The notes: generated by a model from the sequence alone, not told the origin. DNA of 64,000 nt from Lepidurus packardi (GCA_023053545.1 JAKZAN010000006.1:12407412-12471411); one strand, 5' to 3'; positions 41,156 through 52,695 are shown, counted from the first letter of the stretch. Made by a program: numbers and translations.

Positions 41156-42130
41156 TAAGTTAAAGATAGATTATTTAGATAAATAAATTTAATAGGATTA
41201 TTGTATATAAAAATACATAAACATTACGAAGTTTGTTATTTTTTTATGTTTTCATACTATTACTAATACTATTTAAGTATTATAAATATTTCTTTTAATA
41301 ATAAAATAATTTTTTTTAATTTAAAAATTACGGGTTTAAAATGTAGTGAATTTTTTAAGGTAATTTTAGACATATGTTTCATTTGATTTGAGTGCGTCAC
41401 ATATGAAATGTATTTTAGGAGTAGGGGGAGGGAGATTATTCCTTTTTTCTTTTTTCTCTTTAATATTAAGCTATATTAAAGTTAGAGTTAAATTATTAAT
41501 ACTTATCTCCATAAGTTTGATTCTGGCTTACACTTTGTTTAAATTAATAATCCAAATATTAATATATAATTACTTAATTTAACTGAAATGTAGTGGTTAA
41601 TTTCATTATCAAGTTTTTGGAATCAGTTACAATTTTTAAACCCGGCATAACTCGTGCCAGCCGCAGCGGTTATACAATGGGGTTAAACAAAATTGTTTGG
41701 TGGAATTAAGTATAATCTATTTTCAAATAATTATTTGATTACATATTTCGGGGTGAAATCTTTAAATATATATTGTAATGATTATAAAAAAAATTACATT
41801 TTGTGAAATAAAGTTTTAGACGATGATTAGATACCCTATTATTATTTATTAGTGATGGTCTGGGTAGTAGTGATATTTTTAAAACCTAAAGAATTTGGCA
41901 GTACTAGATTCTTACTAGAGGAACCTGCTCTTGTATCGATATTCCACGATTAAATTGAGATATTTTTGTTTTCAGTTTGTATACCGCCGTTGTCAGATTA
42001 TTTTTAAAAAATTGTCTCTAATTAGCTTATTGCTGTGACATCAGGTCACGGTGCAGCCGATAAATATGGGAGTAGTGGGTTACAATAAAGTTACACTGAA
42101 TTAATTTCTGTGCAATTCATAATAGTCTGA
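41156..42130 (+). pseudogene. rrnS: Control region, rrnS and trnV remnant, mitochondrial copy 2
   Basis: The control region (to about 41512) lacks roughly 150 bases present in copy 1. rrnS (41513-42092) keeps GTGCCAGCCGCAGCGG and GATTAGATACCC. It then joins directly to the trnV anticodon arm (TTACACTGAATTAATTTC), a deletion of about 210 bases that removes the rrnS 3' end. The sequence stops matching near 42170. Confidence 0.85.
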
Positions 42131-42679
42131 AAATAAAATTATTGCTTATTATAATAAGAAAAAAATAATACTCCAGGGAATAATACGCCAGGGAAAACAT
42201 CGAATGGACTTTGATCTAATTCTGCGACAACCAACCTCGTATCGATCTTATCGAAAACAAGTTGGGAATATTGGATTTGCTGGTTGAAGTATGCAAAGTA
42301 ACAAAATATTGGTTTCCATCTGGTAGTTATTTTTTATAGGATTTTTTTGTTAACAGTTATCTGAAGGATCGGATCGAGTGTGGGTTTGGAAACTCCAGGG
42401 CAAATGCGGAACTTTTTCCCACCTTAGCAAGCCACGCTTCTCGAATACGGCATTTATTATCACCCATTTTGCGGATAAAGTCGAGCATGAGTGCGAATGA
42501 TTTATGGAAAAGAACCGCGATACTGCCATGGAAAAACAAGTCGACATCCTTCGCCATCGCAAAGTATTTAAAAGAAAGAAAACACACACAAAAATCCTGA
42601 TTTTTGGTGTGAATTTTATTTGTGGAATCCATTAGTGTCTGACGACAGCCAAGTGCAACGTGCAACCAGTAGTGGGGAC
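42131..42679. other. No recognised gene
   Basis: A minus-strand ORF (42357-42713) and a shorter one overlap here; I recognise no motif. The ORF runs into the LINE relic on its 5' side and may be read-through. Confidence 0.4.
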
Positions 42680-43612
42680 AAAATCTCTGAAAAACTGGCA
42701 TAAAATTCAACACTCAGCCCATCCGGCCCTGGGGTCTTATCGCGAGGTAATAAGTTTATTGCTGACCTAACTTCTCTCCACGTTATCGTTTGCTTTAAAT
42801 TTTCCTCGTCATCGTGGGATATTGCCATCTCTAGAAAGGATGTTCCAAACACTTCCGTCTCTTCTACTCTCTCTTCCGGTGTGTAGATGGTTTGGAAATG
42901 GTTTTCGAATAAAGCTCTCATGTCCTCTTCCTTGTAAAGGAGTTCCCCATCTGGTCTTCTCAAGCTTTTAAAAATGCTCTGGTTAGCTTTCCTTTTTTCT
43001 TCCAGTACGTGGGTCAGACTCGCTTGTTCACCCTTTTGTATACTATCTATTCGGCTCTTGTATAATGCATCTTGTATTTGGCGTATTTCCATTTCTCTCA
43101 ATTTGTCTATAGTATACAAAATCCCCCCAACTCCCTGCATTGGCACTCACTTTCTCGCTTGCCTCATCGAAACAGCTCTTGTAAAAGGATCTTAGTATAT
43201 TCTGCTCAATTTTTATTTCTTGCTGGAGGCTCCTGGCAAATAACTGAATGTTCTTCTTAAAATTATTCCAGCACCTTATGTATGGTTTCTTTGGATCCAA
43301 TCGGGTAGTAAACTCTTGAGCTAGTTCCTTAACGTGTATGACGAAGCGCGGGTCGTTTAATACATCTTGGTTTAGGTGCCATCTATTGGGTCTCCGTCTT
43401 ATTTCTTCTCTTGATGTCTTCAAGAGTGCCTTTGAGTGTTACTATGACCGCTTTATGGTCCGATCCTAGGAAAGTTGTGTTCTATTTTATGAAAGTTATT
43501 TTTCAAACTTTTGCCCAAATAAATTCTATCAAGTCTAGCTCCTCCTTTGGAATGGATGAATGTTAAGTCTGTCGTTAGCGCGTATTGAAGGCGATATGCG
43601 TCTACTAGCTCA
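42680..43612 (-). pseudogene. Tx1/L1-type LINE ORF2 relic
   Basis: Read on the minus strand, the endonuclease C-terminus (GGARLDRIYLGKSLKNNFHK) leads to the linker (RRPNRWHLNQDVLNDPRFV) and EEKRKANQSIFKSLRRPDGE. Then comes the RT entry motif LLPRDKTPGPDGLSVEFY, before an abrupt end near 42680. Frame changes occur near 43120 and 43430. It is a clade different from the J and CR1 LINEs in this window. Confidence 0.82.
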
Positions 43613-43699
43613 AAACCGTTTATTGCACGTTTTACAAGTTACAAGTTAACAACCTTCGATTACAAGTTAAGCCGATTTCAACCTTAACCCGATCTACGC

Positions 43700-43800
43700 C
43701 AATTGGGACAGAGTTGAGGGAGCCCCGACTCCGGAGGTGAGTTCGTGAACTCAACTCCGGAGTCGGGGCGGCAGTGGAAACACAGCCTAAGACTGTGTGT
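43700..43800. repeat. Remnant related to the MITE at 57698-58082
   Basis: It shares CAACC-TAACCCGAT and ATTGGGAC blocks with 57972-58016. It contains the hairpin GCCCCGACTCCGGAG/CTCCGGAGTCGGGGC. No complete end is seen. Confidence 0.45.
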
Positions 43801-44182
43801 ATGTTTTCATTTTTAAGGTAAATGGGTTGACCTGGTTGACTCCTCTCACAAAAAAGGGAAAAAAATAAATAGGAGATCTTGTGTAATGAGATCGCTTGCT
43901 TTTTAACAAGATTTCAAGCAGACGCGAGGCCATCTGAATCCGTCCTCCACGTAAAGAGCCATTGTTCCATTACAATATGCCAATATGGGCTTTTTTTAAC
44001 CGACATATTGACAATCCTTCAAGAGTTAGGTAAACGCTACAAACTCTGTCTACTTAGGAGCTAGAAATAGCAAGAAAACTTTCACAAAATTGTGAAAACA
44101 CAAGAATAACATTCACGCTTTGACACTTACGTAAAAATGGTTTGCACAGAATCACCAGTTAAGTTTAGAGTTACAGGATGGC
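43801..44182. other. No recognised gene
   Basis: Short ORFs only; it flanks repeat family R copy 2. Confidence 0.4.
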
Positions 44183-44790
44183 GTCAAGGCTTTAGCCAAA
44201 CAAAACAAACACCACAGCCATCTAGGTTGTTTCGAATCAATAAGCTAAGGCCTACGAGAGCCTTTAGGGCTCCGTATAGCTTGGCTTGTGACACCCAAGC
44301 CTCCGCTAGAAGGCGTGCATCGTTTGTTTGGATGAATACGTGAACGCGCATTGCTTCTCTGCATTCAGTGGTAAGCAGGATAACTTTGAGATCACGTACT
44401 CAATTCGTACGCCAGTTTTCTTATAAAAAATACGCTAGAATATTTCATAGCATGAAAATTTCCAAAATTTGGAATGTCGTTTTTTTTCGCGTAAATGAAA
44501 GTTCATTTGCATTTTTCAAATTAATGAAGTTAAAAGTAAAATAATCAGTTCCTAAGTACTTCACTGTCAAGAAGTTTGGCAAGAATCTCGCTAACTTTTT
44601 GCGTAAGAGCGTTTCTACCAAGCTAAGCTATACTGGACTTTTAAGGATACCATTTGGTTTTGAGTAGACTTGAGCGCTAAACATCTTTCTAGATGAATAA
44701 GTGCAATTAAGTAGTCGTTGGTATACCAGTTTGCGATGCCAAAATTAAAGAGGAGCACACATCCAGCTCCGGTTTTTCCGCAGTTGCATA
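44183..44790 (+). repeat. Dispersed repeat family R, copy 2 (empty MITE site)
   Basis: It is collinear with 26906-28005 without the MITE and without the internal 75-bp duplication. A single GGATGAAT at about 44331 marks the ancestral MITE target. No coding function is recognised. Confidence 0.85.
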
Positions 44791-45062
44791 ACTGCTATGA
44801 ATGTAGAAATCAGCACCTACTGTCTGCTCCTTATAAACAGGAAAATGATTCCTTTCATCCTTCTGTTTGTAATCCAGTGGTATGTATAGGTACTTTAATC
44901 GGTTTCTTTAATATTTGGGTTTAATTATTAACTATTATCAGTTTCTTTGATATTTGGTTTCCTAAGAAATAAATTTAATTTACTTTTTTGTTTATTTTTG
45001 TCTAAGTTGGTAGTGAAGCTAATATATAGGTTAGGGTTTGAGGGATTAGCTTCGGCCCCTAT

Positions 45063-45464
45063 TGCTGAGTTTCTTACTTTTATTAAACTCAACAACTTAA
45101 CAAGGTAGACGTAGGCAGGCGGTTTTAATAGTTTTATTTAGTAAAAAGAAAGCAGAGAAACAGCACACTTGTACTCACAGACCAAAAACACTGTCATAAC
45201 AGAACCCAAGTGTTTCGTCTCAGTCGAAAGACAGCACATAATAACAACTGCGGGTCGACTCCCCTTTGGCGCGACCCAGGCTTCACCTTTTATACCCGCG
45301 TCGTGTGCCACTTGTACTTATACCCTCGGCCTTCCACCGACGTGGACTTACATAGTTCTCCTGAAGGACAACACAACTTCTACACAACTTCTAAACCCCT
45401 ACCAGAAGAACTTGTCCACGTCGGAGGAAAGCCAGGGGTATCGCCACGTGTGGGGATCTCAACA
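45063..45464 (-). repeat. Gypsy 3' LTR
   Basis: 402 bp, directly repeated at 50055-50456. It contains a TTTATACCCG-type AT box near 45290 on the plus strand and an AATAAAAG-like signal near its minus-strand end. Confidence 0.93.
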
Positions 45465-45542
45465 TCCTCCACCTCTATTTCACATCCCATAAACAAAAGA
45501 AAACACAAACATACACACACAACTGGAGCTGGGGGGGAGGGT

Positions 45543-46202
45543 TCAATCGTCGAGGTATCTTCGGTTCGGCACTCGTCTACGGCCTCGACTGCTGGTGAAA
45601 TTTTTAGTCAGGAAACCATCTTCAGACGTACCACTTTCTGAATCCAAATTGGCTTCACCACACGGGACTTCGTCTGGGCTTCGGGGCTTCACTGTTGCCA
45701 TCGGTCGTATTCCATCCGGTACGCGACGTAAGTTAGATCCATGCACCAACTTACGGACACGCCCTCGCTGAATGACAAAATCCGGGGGCAAGCAACGGAT
45801 AATCCGGAACGGGCCCACCGCCCTAGGAGCCAATTTAGACAGCAACCCTCGTTTGGGTTGAAACACTTTTAAAAATACCTCGTCCCCCAACCGGAAATTG
45901 TTCCGATCCCCATCTACATCTTTACAGGTCAAAGAATGAACAGAACCTAAAGCTAACCCTCTGGCCTCTGACAACCCCTTACATAACTCCTTTACATAAT
46001 CGTCATATGAACTCTGTTCCTCGACCTCAGAAGAGTCGTCTAGTAACTCAGAGATTAAGGGGACCCTTGCCTGTCTCCCAAACACTAACTCAAAGGGACT
46101 GTAACCTGTAACGGCATGCTCTGCGGTCCTATACGCTAATACAACTACATCCAACCACTTGTCCCAATCTTTCTGGTTGGTGGCCACATAATGGGTTAAC
46201 AT
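45543..46202 (-). pseudogene. Gypsy integrase C-terminus (frame-shifted from pol)
   Basis: It continues the integrase core with WLDVVVLAYRTAEHAVTGYS and PFELVFGRQARVP, then the GPY/F-like module VGPFRIIRCLPPDF and a basic tail. It sits in a different frame from the upstream pol; the frame changes near 46230, just after the HPACNGQ motif. A one-base change is enough to explain it. Confidence 0.88.
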
Positions 46203-49200
46203 TTCACAAAGAGTGCGATTAAACCTTTCAGTTGTCCGTTACACGCAGGGTGATATGGCGTAGTGCGCAATTTCTTGATCCCTAACCTTGCACACAAACA
46301 TCTTATCAAGTGAGACTCAAAATTTGTCCCTTGGTCGGTGAGAATCGACTTGGGGATTCCGAAACGACAAATAAAGTTGACTAAACAATTACAGACACTC
46401 TCCGCGGTCTGATCAGACAGCGCATAAACCTCCACCCATTTCGTGAACAAATCAGAAACGACCAAGACATATTTATTTCCTGAACTAGCACTTGTCAACG
46501 ACAGAATGTCCATTGAGACTTGAGAAAACGGCTCGCCAATGACAGGCACGAATTTTAACGGCTGACGGTGTGGGCGAGAATCAATCTTCGTTGATAAACA
46601 ACTAGGACACTGCCGACAATACTCCCTAACCTGCTTCTTAAGGTTATACCAATAATACATAGGAGTGACACGCGAAAGCGTCTTGCGAACCCCTAAATGC
46701 CCTGCGGTTGGAGCTTCATGAGCCAACCGCAACACTTCATTGCGCAACAATGGTGGAACCACTTGCTGAAAACCTTGCGACCCGCTTCCGTCAGTACTAC
46801 GATAAATCCTGATACCATCAGTGGTATAATCAGCTGAATCTCCGAGATAAAAACGAACCTCGTCAGACAGATCGTCAGGAATGGGCATATTACCCTCAGC
46901 ACTAGATTGCAAATACTTGATAAACCATTCATAACTAGTGTTTTGCTCGTCGGGAACGCTCAACTTACGACATTGACGAGACAGAGCATCAGCATGGGGA
47001 ATATCTTTACCCGGACGGTGCCGGACCTCGAAACTGTATTGACCTAACCACAATACCCATCTAGCCAGTCGAGGAGATCTATCCCCCAACGAACGCCAAA
47101 ACTTCAACGCCTGGTGGTCGGTTATTATGGTGAATGGACGACAGAGCAAATAATGTCGGTATTTTTCGATACCATTCAACAGAGCTAAAAACTCTTGCTC
47201 CGTCGTGAAATAATTCACCTCCGCGGGTTTCCACAAACCTGACGCATACGAAACAGCATAATCCAAACCCTCGTCATCTTCTTGCGACAACACTGCGCCC
47301 CAACCCACCCTACTGGCGTCAGTTGTCAGAATAAGCGGCCTACCCAGGTCAATGTTACGTAAAACAGGCTCGGAACAAAGTTTATCCTTTAGCTGGCCAA
47401 AAGCTAAACCACACTCATCACTCCACACAAACGGTACTTCTTTACGAGTTAACCGAACAATGGGTGCTACAATCCGCGCGAAATCTGGTACAAAATGACG
47501 ATAATAGCTACACAACCCAATGAACTGCCTAACCTCTCTGACATTTTGTGGGACAGGCCATTTTCGGACCTTCTCGGATTTATCTAAGGCTGGTCTAATT
47601 TTGTCACCTGCGAGAACATGACCCAAGAACGTGACTTCACGGGTAAAGAAACTGCACTTTTCAGGGTTCAGTTTTAACCCATGTTCTCTCAACCGGTCTA
47701 ATACTAACCTCACATCTTCAAGGTGCTTATCGAAACTTGAACTAAACACCAACACATCATCAAGATAAATTAAGGCAATTTGCCACTGAAGACCTGTCAG
47801 AACTCGGTTCATCATCCGCTGGAACGTACTTGTGGCGTTGCATAATCCAAACGGTAGAACGCGGAACTGGTACAATCCTTCGCTCATAGTAAAAGCAGTA
47901 ACTTCTTGCGAATCTACGTCCATCGGAACCTGCCAATACCCGCTTCTCTGATCCAAACTCGTGTACCAACTAGCGGTACCTATTGCACCTAACAAATCAT
48001 CAATCCTAGGCAAGGGGTAACTATCTTTTACGGTCACATTATTGACTTTGCGGAAGTCAACACAAAATCGATAAGAGTCATCCTTCTTTTTGACCAATAC
48101 TATGGGACTAGCCCATGGGGATGTACTTGGCTCGATTATACCGGAATCAAGCATGTCCCTTATCTGCTCATGCACTACATCCCGCAAATGAACTGGTACT
48201 CTATAGGGCACCTGCTTGATCGGATGACCCGACGTCACGATCTTATGACTAACCTCCTTCACGCGACCCACCTCGCCGTGGAGAGAAAATACATCTTTGT
48301 ACTCTTCCAGAAGGGAACGTACCTTACTGGACTGCTGGTCGGATAGCTCTTTCAGCTGGGGAGGCCAAACGGATGTCTCCTCCCCTGGACCTACATTAGC
48401 TCGACTACAAGGTGGTAACACCTCGTCAGTCAACAAGACAGCTGACACTTCACCAATGACGGAATCTGCCTCTAACCTAAACGGCTGATCTGCCGTGTTG
48501 CAAATCAATACGGTAACTACTTCACTGGTGTCGTTAACACAAGCTCTAGCAACTAGGATTCCTTTGCCTACGAACTCTTTACACGGTTCTATAATTAAAG
48601 TTTCTCCTAACTCGACTCTACGCGAACAAAAGGGCAAACGGACTGAAGCAGATAAAAAAGTTTCAGAGTCAGGTGGCAAACCCACGGCTTCTCTGATCTT
48701 AACTGAACCTCTGAACGCATCCAACAGTACCTCTTGGCCAAGTAATCTTAACGTACCTTTACCAAAATCAAGTTGGGCAGAAGTAGCTTTTAGGAAATCC
48801 ATGCCAAGAATCAACTCATCATGACAGTTCACAATTAATACATCTAAACTAACTTCTCCCTTCTTACCCCAAGACAAGGCTACTTTGGCTTCGCCCTCTA
48901 CTTTTAAGGCTAAATCCCTCTTAGCAGTCGTAACCTGACACTGACTAGGTCTAATTACCAAGTCTGACAAATGATCGGCTACGTACGAGCTCAACAGGGT
49001 GCACTGGCTCCCACTATCTAAGATAGCATTACAAATCACATCAGCTACTCGGATCTTTAGGACCGGGCACGACTCTACTGCAACTCTACGGGATACTGCA
49101 CTTTCTTCAGCTACTTGACAATTCTTGCTCAAGTGTCCTACCTTTTTACATTTACTACATATGATCTTACAACTTTCCTTCAAATGACCCTTCACGTACA

Positions 49201-49222
49201 ACTCGAACAAGCTACAGGACAA
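46196..49222 (-). pseudogene. Gypsy pol: protease, RT, RNase H, integrase core
   Basis: An open frame of about 1008 codons. It has a zinc knuckle (CSKCKKVGHLSKNC), protease (AILDSGSQCTLL; ELILGMDFL), RT (FCVDFRKVN; LPFGLCNATSTFQR; catalytic IYLDDVLVFS), RNase H (LILTTDASRVGWGAVLSQE; TDHQALKFW) and the integrase HHCC region (HEAPTAGHLGVRKTLSRV...CRQCPSC) with core DILSLT...LTDQGTNFES. The frame is lost at about 46230. Apart from that lesion it looks functional. It probably depends on a frameshift from gag for expression. Confidence 0.92.
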
Positions 49223-49983
49223 TCCCTTACTAAGTGTCCGGACTGCTTACAACCATAACATTTCGAGCCTGACGCTCCGTCCTTGCTAGGGGAAGATTTC
49301 GACTTACCCCCGCTGCTTGTCTTATCCGTAATCGACAACTTACGGTTAGATGCGGACTTGATCGGTGTAGATTGGCGGACAACTTCTTTGGACACCCGCA
49401 TGATGTTCAACTTCTCCACATGGGCAGCAACGGATGTCAGCTGGGCATCGTAGAAACGGGGCCGCCAATCGGCCAGTAGCCCTTTCACAAATTGCTCAGT
49501 GACAAAACGCTCGATGATGTCTTCTGCGACGATGTCGGTGTTAGCAGTTTTAAACAACCGGCGAAGATCGCTTCCGTATACATGGGCTGACTCCTCCCGC
49601 GACAGGGTGCGATTGTAGAATTCCGTCAGCTTCAAACGTTGGGCTTCTTTGGGTTGAAATACGCGAGACAGCCCCTCCACGAGCTCGGTGAAGGCAGTAG
49701 GCGGGGGAGACAAACAGTCTAACACACATTCAGCATCCTCTACCATTAACGCTGGTAAGATGCGAAACATTTGCCCATCGGTCCAACTGTTAGCTACCGC
49801 TACTCGACGAAACCGGGCCATGAACTTGCTGAAATCGCCCTTACCATCGAACTCAGGCGCACTGACAACCAACTTCTGCTGCGCCATTTCGACAGCCTCA
49901 CTCACTCCAATGTCAACTGTCGATAACTCAGCCTCAACTGGGTCCACTTTTACAGTAACACCGAGAAAACTGGGAGCCGCCAC
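49192..49983 (-). CDS. Gypsy Gag
   Basis: A 263-residue frame beginning MAAPSFLGVTVKVDPVEAE. It contains a retrotransposon-Gag core (FDGKGDFSKFMARFRRVAVA; FNR-like EFYNRTLSREESAHVYGSDL) and a zinc knuckle CYGCKQSGHLVRDC near the end. It overlaps pol by 31 bases in the -1 frame. A second knuckle would span the switch, so either a -1 ribosomal frameshift or a one-base loss is possible. Confidence 0.9.
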   Translation of the reverse strand: MAAPSFLGVTVKVDPVEAELSTVDIGVSEAVEMAQQKLVVSAPEFDGKGDFSKFMARFRRVAVANSWTDGQMFRILPALMVEDAECVLDCLSPPPTAFTELVEGLSRVFQPKEAQRLKLTEFYNRTLSREESAHVYGSDLRRLFKTANTDIVAEDIIERFVTEQFVKGLLADWRPRFYDAQLTSVAAHVEKLNIMRVSKEVVRQSTPIKSASNRKLSITDKTSSGGKSKSSPSKDGASGSKCYGCKQSGHLVRDCPVACSSCT

Positions 49984-50054
49984 TGTTCTTTCACTTTAAT
50001 GTACTAAAGCCAAAACCAAAACCGGATCGAATAAATTCGTATCCCACCGCTGAC

Positions 50055-50456
50055 TGCTGAGTTTCTTACTTTTATTAAACTCAACAACTTAACAAGGTAG
50101 ACGTAGGCAGGCGGTTTTAATAGTTTTATTTAGTAAAAAGAAAGCAGAGAAACAGCACACTTGTACTCACAGACCAAAAACACTGTCATAACAGAACCCA
50201 CGTGTTTCGTCTCAGTCGAAAGACAGCACATAATAACAACTGCGGGTTGACTCCCCTTTGGCGCGACCCAGGCTTCACCTTTTATACCCGCGTCGTGTGC
50301 CACTTGTACTTATACCCTCGGCCTTCCACCGACGTGGACTTACATAGTTCTCCTGAAGGACAACACAACTTCTACACAACTTCTAAACCCCTACCAGAAG
50401 AACTTGTCCACGTCGGAGGAAAGCCAGGGGTATCGCCACGTGTGGGGATCTCAACA
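50055..50456 (-). repeat. Gypsy 5' LTR
   Basis: 402 bp. On the minus strand it is followed by GTCAGCGGTGGGATACGAAT, which resembles the complement of a tRNA acceptor plus T-arm without the usual leading TGG. Confidence 0.93.
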
Positions 50457-50748
50457 CTATTAATAATTTTTTGTAATTTATAGAAAATAAGTTATGTTTT
50501 TATGCTTAGAAATAGCGATAATTTAAAATAATGTTATAATTTACATTTATTATGAAATTATTTTTATTCAAAATTCACATTTTTATATTAGGATAAATAC
50601 TAAATTTTAATAAGAATTTAAATAATATAGCTATGAGTAGAATACTATTACAAAGAATTTAATGTGTGAATTACAATTAAGGAACTCGGCAAACCTATTT
50701 TTGGCTTGTTTATCCCAAACATCTCCTTGTGATATAATACAATGTATA
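50457..50748. other. No recognised gene
   Basis: AT-rich flank of the Gypsy insertion; nothing recognised. Confidence 0.4.
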
Positions 50749-51545
50749 GCCTGCTCCACAGTATAGAGGTTTACACAGTATGGTAACAGGGGTGTCCTTC
50801 CAATGTTAAGGTTTTCTCACAAATCTCTCGGTCCCAAGAGGATGTGGGGTAACAAGGAACGTAGGAGGGATGGATTCACAGAATTGCCCATCCTACCCCA
50901 GAAGTAGGCATTCCTAATCTACTAGAAAAAGGGTTCGAGAAGAGAAGAAAACATTCAGAAAACGGGGGACTGGTGGCCTTTCTCTAGGGAGTTTTGGGCT
51001 GACGTAGGGTCCTACCGTCAACGCGCGCATTTGAAAGTGTTTTTGGAAAAATGCCTATGCTATTTTTTGGTAATAAGTCTTACACTAATCCCTTTCAAGT
51101 TCACATTGCTTGTTCACAATGGATAACTCGTATATAGACATAAATTGTCATAACAACACATATAGACATTAATATACATGGGTATTTTTATAGTATATGG
51201 AGTTAAACCTGTATACTATAAAACACCTATGTATGGGTTGCAAAATAGACTGCCTCCTCGTGGTGCAACCTGGGTAACGCGAAATAGTCTAGGATGTGTA
51301 TATTTGACCTAGTTAATGCATCTTTTATTTTAAGCTCACATAGTTTAAAGCAGTAGATTTCAATTACGCGCTTTGTAAACCGTCGTGACATTTTGAACTG
51401 CACTGGGAGGTTTGCGAATGTACCCTTTCGTCTTCTGGCCTTTTAGCTGAATATTACTCTGGGGACCCAGAAGGTCGTCAGAAAACCTTAACATTGGAAG
51501 ATAGCCCTGTTAGCATACTGTGAAACCTCTATACTGTGGCGTGGA
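50749..51545. mobile_element. MITE-like element with about 68-bp inverted ends
   Basis: The left end CACAGTATAGAGGTTTACAC to AATGTTAAGGTTTTCT (50749-50817) is inverted at 51479-51545 with few differences. The interior is non-coding. No clean target duplication is visible, so the family is undetermined. Confidence 0.72.
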
Positions 51546-51564
51546 CAGAACTTCGGGGCTGCAG

Positions 51565-51942
51565 AAAAACAGCCGTATGCGTTTGTTGGAGGATGCAGTT
51601 AATGGAACACTAGAAAAAATAGCTTCTGATATAAAGTAGGTATCCATTTTGTAAACATAATCAATCAATCTTTTTGTAAACATGATCAAAAATGATCACT
51701 AGCCTGCTATAGCACTGTTTCTTTGTATGTTTAGGCCTGGTCTGTTGGCTAAGCATTTGAAGCTGCCCAGTTCGATCGTCGCTGGAATGCATACGGATTT
51801 GGTGGAGAACTTTAAGAGAAGAGCACAAGAGGAACTTACGAACTTTGTGGAGGAAAATGATCGTGAAATCGAAAAGAAACTGAATGAGTTGGATCTAACT
51901 GAGGAGAATACAACTGCCAAACCCGGTTATGTTGCCTGGTGA
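51565..51942 (+). CDS. Two exons of a small coiled-coil protein, unidentified
   Basis: The exon at about 51565-51635 (RMRLLEDAVNGTLEKIASDI) joins across a 99-base GT-AG intron (51636-51734) to 51735-51942. The second exon (PGLLAKHLKLPSSIVAGMHT, then EELTNFVEENDREIEKKLNE) ends AKPGYVAW at a TGA. The reading frame is kept across the junction, which supports a real gene. The C-terminal half is a charged helix or coiled coil. I do not recognise the family. Upstream exons are not seen; a MITE ends 20 bases before this exon. Confidence 0.5.
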
Positions 51943-52229
51943 AAGGAGATCGGAAGAACGTCAGAAATTCAGATTGGTTGCCTACGTTGAGTTCGTTATA
52001 CTCCGTTATATTATTACTTCCCTAAAACACGTTATATTTCTAAAATAATATCCATTTTGCAATATGCATGTTGTTCTTTCAAGTGCGTGTACACATTTTT
52101 GTATGAAAATTCTATCTGCATATATGTAAAAAATGTACAAAATGCATCTTGATGTTTATCTTGATTACTCACGTGAAAGTCAACAGTCCAGGCAAGAGCA
52201 AGACAACTAGTTTGGGAAAGTCAACTTAC
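51943..52229. other. 3' flank of the coiled-coil gene; nothing recognised
   Basis: AT-rich with possible AATATGC-type sequences but no clear polyadenylation signal. Confidence 0.35.
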
Positions 52230-52489
52230 CTACAATCACGCAGTGACGGGCTGGGTTTTGGAACTGTACTATTCCCAAGCACAAACACGATATGAATTAA
52301 GAGACCGAAAATGAAGCACATGACGGTCATGCTATGCAGATTTTGCAGCTCGGGTAGAAATGCGTAGAGGACAAACGTGGTGAATAGAAATATGGATGAG
52401 AAAAGAAGAAATACGACTAGACTTTGATAGCCTAAATTGAAATCGATACCATCTACTATCACGTTTGGCGAGCACGTAATGGCGTTTAG
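52230..52489 (-). CDS. Exon of a Methuselah-like G-protein-coupled receptor (TM1-TM2)
   Basis: The exon lies between an acceptor (CATGTTACAG on the minus strand) and a donor (TGTAG/GTAAGT). It encodes a short ectodomain end (NAITCSPNVIVDGIDFNLGY), a hydrophobic TM1 (SLVVFLLFSSIFLFTTFVLY), the hallmark AFLPELQNLHSMTVMC and TM2 (FIFGLLIHIVFVLGNS). The F-x-Y-x(2)-LPEL-NLH motif is typical of arthropod Methuselah-like secretin-family receptors. Other exons are not found nearby. It could be a gene fragment or one exon of a large gene spread beyond the window. Confidence 0.6.
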
Positions 52490-52695
52490 CTGTAACATGG
52501 ACAAAACGAAGCAAAAAGAAAACACGTGAAATAATTACGATGTTTCGGTATCACTTCTCAAAGAGTACACTACTTACTTGTTAGGGAACAGAAATGTCTT
52601 GAAAGTAGGCTACACCATAATCCTTCATCTCCTCTTCTTTTTTCATACAGGCTTTATGATTTATGAGTTTACAGGATTTATGAAGGTATAACGAT

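Larger units (their letters stand above)
45063..50456 (-). mobile_element. Ty3/Gypsy LTR retrotransposon, young, near complete
   Basis: Two direct LTRs of 402 bp (45063-45464, 50055-50456) begin TGTTGAG and end CTCAGCA on the minus strand. They are flanked by the 4-bp duplication CTAT. I see two differences between them (near 45208/50200 and 45249/50241). A polypurine tract AGAGGTGGAGGA abuts the downstream LTR at 45465. Gag, then protease-RT-RNase H-integrase, fill the interior. No envelope ORF is present. Confidence 0.95.
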
